31,122 nt of DNA, taken from the NCBI GenBank assembly GCA_019648995.1, contig BLXT01003772.1:727466-758587 (forward strand). Direction: 5' to 3'. Both the position numbers and the translations under genes were made by a program. Position 1 is the first letter of the stretch. The number at the start of each line of letters is the position of its first letter. The notes beneath the pieces are model-generated. The model saw only the letters and a list, made by a program, of their open reading frames with translations. It did no database searches and was not told where the DNA came from. Shown here one piece after another: positions 24,015 through 31,122 of this stretch. The DNA is from Plakobranchus ocellatus (Eukaryota; Mollusca; Gastropoda; Plakobranchidae).

Positions 24015-24679
24015 ATTGCTTGTCACAGTTCTAAATAATGCGAGATTAGTAAGATTTCAATAATGTTGATGGATATCATAACCTTTGAGGCGCAAACTTT
24101 TTAGTTTTCAAGATTGATGGATCTCATGCAAAAGTTGGAATCGTCCTCTTTTCAGATGTTGTTATCTTGACTGTTAAATTTCGTCGTTTGCTCTTCTCTA
24201 CTTGGGGGGAAAATTAGTAGGTTTCTTTTTGCATCCTCCTCAATATTGGGTACATTCTCTTTCGTTTGTGGCTAGGTAAGAATCAATCATGGTTTGCGGT
24301 TTCCTGATTTGTGCGAAAGCGATATTCACTGTCACCCGTACCTTTAAGTTGAGTTGATAGTGATCGCAACTCTTTTCCCAGTAACTTGAATTGCTCTTAT
24401 CACATGTTTTAAAACGTTAACCATAAGCTTAGAGATAAGTGAAGTTTGGTAACTGACGACTACCTTCTTACAATTTGCAGTTTCAAGGGTCGCGAAAAGT
24501 TCTTTGAGTGCCATCGAAAGATAGCTTTTTGCGTTCGCTTTTGGTCATCATTTTTGTAAGTTTTGTATCTGGGCGACTGATTTCTTTTCCGCAACATGAC
24601 AATAATCTAAAAGGTTTTGGCGGATCACGTTTACATTTGAAATGATACTTAAGAAAATCTGAAAGACAAAGTAATCGCT

Positions 24680-25720
24680 GTAGCTGTATAAGACAAAAAC
24701 GATACTCTAAACAACTTCTCAGAGGAAGAAGAACTGCGATCAGAAATACAAAAAGTCACTGAATGAACCTACAGAGAAAAACATATCCAAAATAAGGATG
24801 CAAAAGAGCATAAAAAATAAATGAAGAGAGAAATACTAGATTTAGTAGGAGAAAGGATAAAGTTTTTAAAAAATGAAGGAGCCAAATATTAAGAATTGAA
24901 CAAAAATATCAAGACTAAATGTAATGAGGCAAAAGAAGAATGGATCCACAATGTGTCAGGAAAAAGAGCTAAACCCAATATAAAGGCAGCAAATTCATGC
25001 ACGATAAAATATATGAGTGGTAAGAAATCAAATGCAGCAGCCCTAACTGCATAATAAATAAAAAAAATGGAAGAACCTTAATGGTAACAATCGAAGTACT
25101 AAATAGATGCTCAGAATATTAAGTTTTTCGGTTGTTGTTTTTTTTTAAAGGATGTCAGAGGTGGAAACATGAAATAAGAAAAAACCTTACGGGTCCAACC
25201 ATTCGAAACGAGGAGTAAAGGCAGCAACAGAGAAAACGAAAAATAGAAACGCCAACTGAAATGATGATTAAGAAACAGATCTTACAACAGAACTTCAACA
25301 TGCAATATATGGCAGTAGTCCAATCCCAGACAATCCTTGTAAATCTGATTTTATAGCACTGCCTTAAACACCAGGACAACAGAATGTCAACTTCATAGAA
25401 CAAACAATCAGTTTTATGACCTGTTTTACAAAAAATCCTGTTGAGAGTTTTTATGCATAGAATGAACAAAAGTCTAAGACCAGAAATATCCACAAAATAA
25501 TTTGGCTTCGTTACCAATAAAGGAACTAGAAGTGCAATTTCATTTTCACCGGGAGGTATACTGAAATGCGAAAGAACCTTTATCTCTACTTCATTCTAAT
25601 GCCTTCACACGGTGATACATGAAGAGCTGCTTCATACACTAGAAAATCATCTTTTCCTTCTCTTCATTGAGGATATGAAAGAGTAGATTGTTATCTGAAG
25701 TTATCCGTAAAATGCTATTT
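24680..25720 (+). mobile_element. RTE-like retrotransposon remnant B (linker and start of RT)
   Basis: Plus-strand frames read FSEEEELRSEIQKVTE, REILDLVGERIKFLKNEG, NIKTKCNEAKEEWIHNVSGK and IKYMSGKKSN, the pattern of the region between endonuclease and RT in RTE-type proteins (DLM.ERRK, KC..AKEEW, K..GKK). Further on come KILLRVFMHRMNKSLRPEIS, FGFVTNKGTRSA and HEELLHTLENH, resembling KI..R.I..R....I...QFGF, GTRDA and HEEL of the RT domain. Several stops and frame changes show long decay. No catalytic YADD is seen within this piece. Confidence 0.65.
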
Positions 25721-26282
25721 AGAGAAATTAATATGTTTGAAAATATTTAAAAGAACTCTTTCAAAACATATCAATCTTGATCATGTTGGCAGATCTTCAT
25801 GTTATCTAATGACAAAAAATTAAAATATTAATTTAACAATATGTATAGAGAGTTATGTGAAAGTCCAAATCGCACAATAAGGTAACTCGATAAAATGAAG
25901 GATCAGGAAAAAAAGATTCACCTAGTCGAAGCTGTATCTCTTCATGAGCAAGTACGGTATTTTTATTACCTTATTAAAAAAAAAAACAAAAAAGTGTTTT
26001 AAAAACTTTGGATCTTTTCCACCGACAGATAACACACCCACATAAAGAAAACAAAAGACAGAAAAACGAAAAATAAAAATCCGGTTATCTACGGCTTGAA
26101 AACGTTTTTCTATCGAAGCGCTTTTTCACTGTTCGGGTCACGAACTTTGACAGATTTTAAGGACAGTTACGAAATGTTTATCTCGGACAGACGTGGGACA
26201 TGAATAAAGGCAAGGCCAATAACAGTGGTTTGATAGATACTGACCAAACGTACGGCATTTCTTCTCCTCACACTAGTGTTTA

Positions 26283-26455
26283 GGAGGAGCGGTGGTTCAT
26301 CTGGTAGTGGTAGGGCAGTTGGCTATTAAGTCAAAGATCCGAGGTTCGAATTCCAGTCCGGGCAAAGCGTATTTTTCATTGCTACTCTGTGTCCATCCAG
26401 CACTAACAGATAGCTGGGAAGGCGCTAAAAGCAGAGATCACTTTGTAATGGACAT
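26283..26455 (+). mobile_element. tRNA-derived SINE fragment
   Basis: An A-box-like TAGGGCAGTTGG (26311-26322) is followed by a B-box-like GGTTCGAATTCC (26343-26354), the internal RNA polymerase III promoter of tRNA-headed SINEs. A non-tRNA body follows (AGCTGGGAAGGCGCTAAAAG near 26412). It cannot be a working tRNA: A-to-B spacing is short, the B box has an extra T and no clean cloverleaf forms. SINE family and right end are not resolved. Confidence 0.6.
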
Positions 26456-26548
26456 ACCACATGTATACACAAAACAACTACTGTTTGTGCGTGAGTGTAT
26501 AAATAATACCTTTAACTTATGTACACGTATGTGGACAGATTCAATGTC

Positions 26549-26562
26549 AAAGTAGTAGTAGT

Positions 26563-26633
<71 letters not shown>

Positions 26634-26695
26634 CGGCGGCGGCGGCGGCGGTAGCAGCAGCAGCAGCAGTAGTAGTAGTTGTTGTTGTTGTTGAT
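26549..26695. repeat. Mosaic trinucleotide array (AGT/AGC/GGT/GGC/TTG)
   Basis: Uninterrupted three-base periodicity with successive blocks: AGT, AGC (about 12 copies), AGT, GGT, GGC, AGC, AGT and finally TTG. Long Val/Ala and Tyr/Cys frames on both strands are by-products. Confidence 0.95.
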
Positions 26696-26713
26696 GTTGC
26701 TGTATTCAATTTT

Positions 26714-26845
26714 GTTAAGTGTTAGCATAAGATTTTAAACTATTCCTTTATGGACAACATACTCTCTATGTTGTTGTATTCAGTTTAGATCTAGTTAAGT
26801 GTTAGCATAAGATTTTAAACTATTACGTTATGGACAACATAATCT
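26714..26845. repeat. 80-bp-period duplication
   Basis: The segment beginning GTTAAGTGTTAGCATAAG occurs at 26714 and 26794 and continues through TATGGACAACATA with few differences. The two copies lie directly after the trinucleotide array. Confidence 0.85.
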
Positions 26846-26934
26846 CGATACCATCTGTAAACACTTCAGGTGGACTTGCGATATTGCGACCCATATATCT
26901 TGTCAACCAAATTTTTTTCTGGACATACCGTGGA

Positions 26935-27085
26935 TGCCAGACACTAAGAGAACAGCCACTTCACAGAGAAAGGATCCCAGACAAGTGGGAATAGAGACAG
27001 TAGGGGCATTGGATTTGGTAACGGGTAAAGAGTCTTGTACGAGTGTAAGGGGTAAAAGACAGAGAGGAAGAGAAATGTAAATTAT
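26935..27085 (+). mobile_element. Possible C-terminal piece of an RTE-like element
   Basis: A short plus-strand frame contains TVGALDLVTGKES and VRGKRQRGREM, resembling the ENLVVTGK..GKR.RGRQR tail of RTE-type polyproteins. It lies 1.2 kb downstream of remnant B in the same orientation and could be the end of the same insertion, interrupted by the SINE and trinucleotide array. Only about 45 residues, so this is tentative. Confidence 0.35.
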
Positions 27086-28009
27086 GTTGTTGCGAATCGA
27101 TCGATATTCAGAAAGGGCACGCAGATCAGACAGAAGTGTCTGCTTTTTCTTTCTGTTTGGACTGCGTGTGAGTCTTTATCGGTTTGTACGGTTCAGACGG
27201 TTTTCACAATATTTATTGGTTCGTATCTAAAGATTGAAAATGGCGTTTCAAATCATAACATAAAGCTCTAAAATATCATAATACGATTTTCTGGGTTATT
27301 AATTAACATAAGCAAGCATATCAGTTTTTGTGCATGTGTGTGTGTGAGTGGGTACGTTGTTGTTGTTGCTTTGTTTATTTTTTTTTTATTTTTTTTATGA
27401 CCTGGCAATTAATCCATTGGACGAATATAAGCATTACGAAAATATGTCATTACATAATTTGTACTTTAACCCCTTAGTTCAATTCCTTACCGTGTAAGAT
27501 TTATTAACTTATTTTTGTGATTTCGTCTTTTCGAAAACAATGCCCTAAAACAATCGCTGTGAGTCTTTAGACAGTGTGGGTGGGAGACAAGCCAATTATA
27601 GCAACAACCTGTTTGCTATCCTTACACAGATCTGACATTAACCTCCATTGTGATTTTCAACTAAAAATGGTATGTTGGCAAGTTCATTTTCTTCCTTTTT
27701 TTCCCCCGTCAGTATGGCATCAGCCTCCTCATAATCTCTTTTGTAAGAGCAGATAAGGCAAAACTGTGTTTTATCAAGACATTTACGTCATGACATTGGC
27801 AGTTTTTCACTTTTGTAAAACAGTGTTAGTGTCACAGTTTGCAAGAGAAACCGCCCTTAAATCTACATGACTCGTTGTGTTGAGGATTCCAGTTCGGGCC
27901 TATAACCGATGCACTAAATGCCCGAGATAGCCCATGCTTGACAAATAAAACAAACTTTTAAAGGTAAATCTATCCAAAAAATCTCAGATTAATTGCAGAG
28001 AGTAGCTGT

Positions 28010-28980
28010 AGATTTCAGGTTAACATCATCATTATCATCAGGTACCTTGTCTGGAACAGACTTTGGCGATCATGTTCCTCCACTCATAGTATACCTTTTC
28101 TCAGTTAACCTTTTAAAGTTGGTATTGCTACCCTTGCCTATTGCCCATGACTTAAGATTTTCAATAAAAGTTAATCTCTGCTTACCTCTACTGCGTTTGT
28201 CTTCAATCTTTCCAGTGATTGCTAAGTGTTCTAAACCTTATGTCGGCAAATATGGCCTAAACATTGTAATTGCCTCTGTCTTATGGTTTTAATTAATAAT
28301 CGCTTGAGATTAGCCTCTTTCAGAACCAATTCATTTGACTTTTTTCTGTCCATGATATCCTCATCATTCTTCTGATAAACCACATGTCTATTGCTTCTAG
28401 TTGTTTCTCTATTTCTTTGTTTATTGTCCAAAACTCACTACCATACAAAACTTCTGACCATACATATGTTGTAATTACCCTTATTTTGGTTGTCATACTT
28501 ATGTTTCTATTTGCCAGTATTGGTTTCGTTTTTTGGAATGTATCTTCGGCCATGGTTATTCTTTTACTTATTTCACTTGTGCATCTGCCATCTGATGCTA
28601 TGCCATCAGGTAGCCTAGATATTTGAATTTTATAATTTTTTTTTTTTTTCGCCTTTGCTAATGAGATTGCACTTGGGGTTAGAGGATTTCTTTGAGATAA
28701 CCATATCCGTTTTCTTTACATTCAAAGACAGGCCCATAAAACTATAGCATCTAGATGTTTTTGGAGTTGTTCGTAAGATTCTGCTATTAAAATTGTATCA
28801 TCTGCATACCTGAGATTATTAAGATTCTCTCCTTTTATTTTTAAGCCTGAAATACCATCAAGATTTCTTAAGATTATTTCACTGTATAGGTTAAAAAGAT
28901 CAGGAGATAGTACACATCCTGCCTCACACCTCTTTTAATGAGGTTAATATATATGTATTTTAAATTGCTCTTTTGCATAG
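28010..28980 (-). mobile_element. RTE-like retrotransposon remnant C (RT with YADD box to 3' end)
   Basis: Minus strand. From 28945 down: RGVRQ, a one-base frameshift, CVLSPDLFNLYSEIILRNLD, NNLRYADDTILIAE (YADD at 28797-28808), LSLNVKKTDMVISKKS, then MAEDTFQKTKPILANRNISM, TYVWSEVLYGSEFWTINKEI, WFIRRMMRISWTEKSQMN, a second frameshift, ANLKRLLIKTIRQRQLQCLG and GKIEDKRSRGKQR. This order is that of the palm, thumb and C-terminal part of RTE/BovB-type reverse transcriptases. It ends near 28015-28040 in GAT/ATG repeats on the minus strand, like the short tandem 3' ends of RTE elements. It is the best preserved of the three remnants but is 5'-truncated and frameshifted. Confidence 0.85.
28797..28808 (-). 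other. Reverse transcriptase YADD catalytic box of remnant C
   Basis: The minus strand reads TATGCAGATGAT, Tyr-Ala-Asp-Asp, within LRYADDTILIAE. The catalytic aspartates are retained although the flanking frame is broken. Confidence 0.85.
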
Positions 28981-29179
28981 GCTTAATAATCATGCTGTCA
29001 CGATTGTAGTATTATAAAAATAAGGTATTCAAATGTGCGCCCACTTTTGCTAATTTCAACGTTTCGACTAATGATTAGGCACTGCATGACTGCAGCACCC
29101 CTTTTTTTTTTCAAGTTAACACATGATAAAAATAATTTTTAGCTGAAAGTCACGTATTGGTTTCCGTTGATAACGTGAA

Positions 29180-29560
29180 GTGCTCGGGCGACATTGCAAG
29201 CTTTGCTCCTCTTTACAGGCTTGTGTAAGCTGCCTTCGCTACGTGGAGGAAGCTGCCTTCGCTATCTGAAGACATGCGTCGATCTCTAGCAGCGTATACT
29301 GTATACATGTAGCTCGTTGGAGAAAACTTAGTTTGTTTGCTGCCGTAGTCATGGGACGTCTGTCATCTTCTCATAAAATATCACTCGGCGGGGACCGAGC
29401 ACCTCATTCCATGGGATGACCAGCTGGCACTTCCCGGAAAAGATAAAGCACATGCAAAATTTTATCTTCTCCTCCCCACACAGACGACACACAGCAGTGG
29501 TTGTCCAACCATCACGTACACATTTTGACAGAAGCAGCGAGTGTTTCGCTATTGCATGAA
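29180..29560 (-). other. Possible decayed transposon-derived coding remnant
   Basis: A less AT-rich block than its surroundings. Minus-strand frames contain GWTTTAVCRLCGEEKIKFCM (a zinc-knuckle-like C..C pair, as near the C-terminus of some LINE polyproteins) and, in other frames, SSDSEGSFLHVAKAAYTSL. Frame changes and stops are frequent. I cannot name the family. A 23-bp tandem repeat (29227-29272) lies inside it. Confidence 0.25.
29227..29272. repeat. 23-bp imperfect tandem repeat, two copies
   Basis: AAGCTGCCTTCGCTA recurs at 29227 and 29250. Confidence 0.8.
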
Positions 29561-29992
29561 AAATTTGATTGCGTTGATTCGTTTAGACGTTGCAGATCAT
29601 CCTGAGTCTTGAGGGCTTCATAAAGTTTCATGAGAAGTTTCACCAGCAAGACATTTGAGTGGCGCTAGGGAGTTCCACGGTACGGCATAGCATGACTGTT
29701 CGTTCGTTCAGCTTTAATTTTTGCTCCATAGTTATTCTTTACGTAATTCTTTTTGTTTTGTTTAAATTTAACACAGATTAGATGGATTATGTTCCACAAT
29801 GAAGTATTACTGTTCTTTGAAAAGATCTGGAGGAATTCTCAATGTCGTAAAGTTTCTTCTCATTACATGTAATATGAGATAAATTGTCTATTCCTTAACT
29901 AATCATTCAAACGGAAAAAAAAAAACATGACATATATTCACATACACACAACCTTGCCTGTAAATATATTTATTAATAATGTGCTCAAATGT

Positions 29993-30038
29993 AAAAAAAA
30001 AAAAAAAAAAAAANNNAAAAAAAAAAAAAAAAAAAAAA
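29993..30038. repeat. Poly-A run with 3-N gap
   Basis: About 43 A with NNN at 30014-30016. No retroelement body directly before it could be identified on either strand. Confidence 0.95.
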
Positions 30039-31081
30039 GTTAAATGCATCTAGATAATTACTGAGTTACTGGTTTTTGGGTGGAAACCAACAATACGATA
30101 AATTGTATGACAAAAAGAACGCTCTTCTTTCAATTCTCGCAACTGAGAGAGGTGGTAACCCAGGGGCTGAGACCGATAGCTATAGATGAAGACATAAATA
30201 CTGCATTTTAGATCTGCATCAGGCCTCGAAGTACTCTTTCGAATTGTTTCTTTCTCTCTTTCTTTTCCTTTTGCTTTTATTGTTGTTGCTGTTGTTATTA
30301 TTATCGTGTTAGTGTTGCAATTGCTGCTGTTTTTCTGTGGTGGTGATTCGTTAATAATTAATATTGTGTTGCTTTTGCTTTTTTTTTTTAATCTTCCTTT
30401 TTGGATTCCGATTAATTTCAAACATTTATCCTAGAAGATATAGCTATCTGTGTGTTTGATCTTGTTTCTGATCCAAAGTAAAGACCTTTCAAGCTAGTTC
30501 TCTGCAGGGGATTTTGGTAACAGGACTGAAGCAAAAGTTCTTGTATTTGTTGTGTGCATTTACATGTCGAACATAGCTCTATGTGAGTGGTTAGGGATAA
30601 ATCATGCTACACGAAAATATAAAGTAGAAAAGAAAGGGGGAAAAAAACTAAAGGACCTGACCAATAGAATAGACAAAGAGAGCGATAGAAAGGGGAGCAT
30701 AAACGTGTGGCAAAAAAAAAAAAACTGGTAAAATGAACATGAGATAAAATAAACAGGAAAGATTTAGGGCGGCATTGCAATTTGAGAGAGAAACAAAACA
30801 GGCGGGCCGAGACTACAGACTGCGCAAAGTGCTATAGGCTCCGAAGTGTACGAGAGTAAGGATCCGTTGAAAGAAAAATAAAACTGGAAGCAATAAGTCT
30901 GAAAGATTTTGGATGGTTGCCTCTAACTGGACCCTGCGTGAAGTGTACTTGCGATTAACACGGCCCATCGGCTATGACTTCAATAAATCGAGCTAGACTG
31001 ACCTTAGACTGGATGGGACACATTATTAAAGTGGGAACGAGAGAACGGAAGAGTGTCCAAAAATGCTGAAAGAGTGAAGTT

Positions 31082-31082
<1 letters not shown>

Positions 31083-31122
<40 letters not shown>
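31083..31122. repeat. (CT)n microsatellite at window end
   Basis: Twenty CT units run to the window edge and may continue beyond. Confidence 0.97.

Larger units (their letters stand above)
20430..31122 (-). other. ATXN10: Upstream flank: probably ATXN10 intron, no further exon recognised
   Basis: The exon at 20132-20429 starts with an acceptor and a split codon, so the gene continues into this side. I scanned the minus strand for the expected N-terminal ataxin-10 motifs (a FRCLRNAC-like and a LQFLGN-like motif) and saw none. Recognisable content is retroelement pieces, one SINE, tandem repeats and microsatellites. The stretches 20530-21390, 21420-22090, 22850-24680, 27090-28000 and 30040-31080 hold nothing I can name. 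A divergent short exon could have escaped me. Confidence 0.5.

Noticed and set aside
24481..24556. Possible plus-strand exon between tttgcag and gtaagt
   Set aside because: Both splice sites look fair and the frame is open, but the translated 25 residues match no family I know and no partner exon is seen.
26311..26354. tRNA gene
   Set aside because: A and B boxes are present, but spacing and pairing do not give a cloverleaf; a SINE head fits better.
26438..26728. Long Val/Ala, Thr/Ala and Tyr/Cys/His open frames on both strands
   Set aside because: Pure consequence of the three-base repeat array; all frames are open because the units lack stops.
27880..27950. Second tRNA-like B box (GAGGATTCCAGTTCGGGCC)
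   Set aside because: No A box in front of it and no matching body; could be a SINE fragment but is not supportable.
30895..31080. Possible RTE C-terminal motif (DWMGHIIKVG)
   Set aside because: Only one short motif-like match; not enough to call an element.
1..31122. CRISPR arrays, operons, prokaryotic promoters, phage or viral genes
   Set aside because: None seen; repeats are microsatellites or minisatellites without spacers, and the gene structure is eukaryotic.

Overview
The window is eukaryotic, AT-rich, intron-dense nuclear DNA. The best guess is an invertebrate, probably a lophotrochozoan and perhaps a mollusc. That guess is inference: it rests on the divergence of the one recognisable gene, on RTE-type (BovB-like) non-LTR retrotransposon remains, on tRNA-headed SINE fragments and on many (CT)n and trinucleotide microsatellites. 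There are no operons, ribosome binding sites or prokaryotic genes. Three N-gaps, all inside simple repeats, show that this is a draft assembly.

The only host gene I can support is the 3' part of an ataxin-10 (ATXN10) orthologue on the minus strand. Five coding exons (20132-20429, 9541-9649, 5822-5997, 4659-4722, 298-485) join in frame into a 277-residue C-terminal portion with a normal stop codon. Every junction was checked for phase. The last four exons carry the conserved C-terminal ataxin-10 domain. The first holds an acidic, Ser/Asn-rich linker. The most 5' exon seen begins at an acceptor with a split codon, so more exons lie upstream. I could not recognise any between 20430 and 31122, and that stretch is probably mostly intron.

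The most interesting gene-level feature is the last intron (486-4658). It has the signature of a U12-type (minor spliceosome) intron: donor GTATCCTT, a branch site CCTTAAC and an acceptor about 13 nt further on. Only these sites restore the reading frame. A tempting U2-like donor and acceptor close by would shift it.

The rest is intronic or intergenic sequence holding: an RTE-like retroelement on the plus strand (about 6.78-8.70 kb, endonuclease and reverse transcriptase remains); a second plus-strand fragment (24.68-25.72 kb) with a possible C-terminal piece at 26.93-27.08 kb; a better preserved minus-strand fragment (28.01-28.98 kb, YADD box and C-terminus); two tRNA-like SINE fragments (12.14 and 26.28 kb); a five-copy 30-bp minisatellite; two short tandem duplications; and many microsatellites, including a mosaic trinucleotide array at 26.55-26.70 kb. 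Most open reading frames longer than 60 codons are chance or microsatellite frames. I see no previously undescribed molecular system here; the minor-class intron is the best lead.
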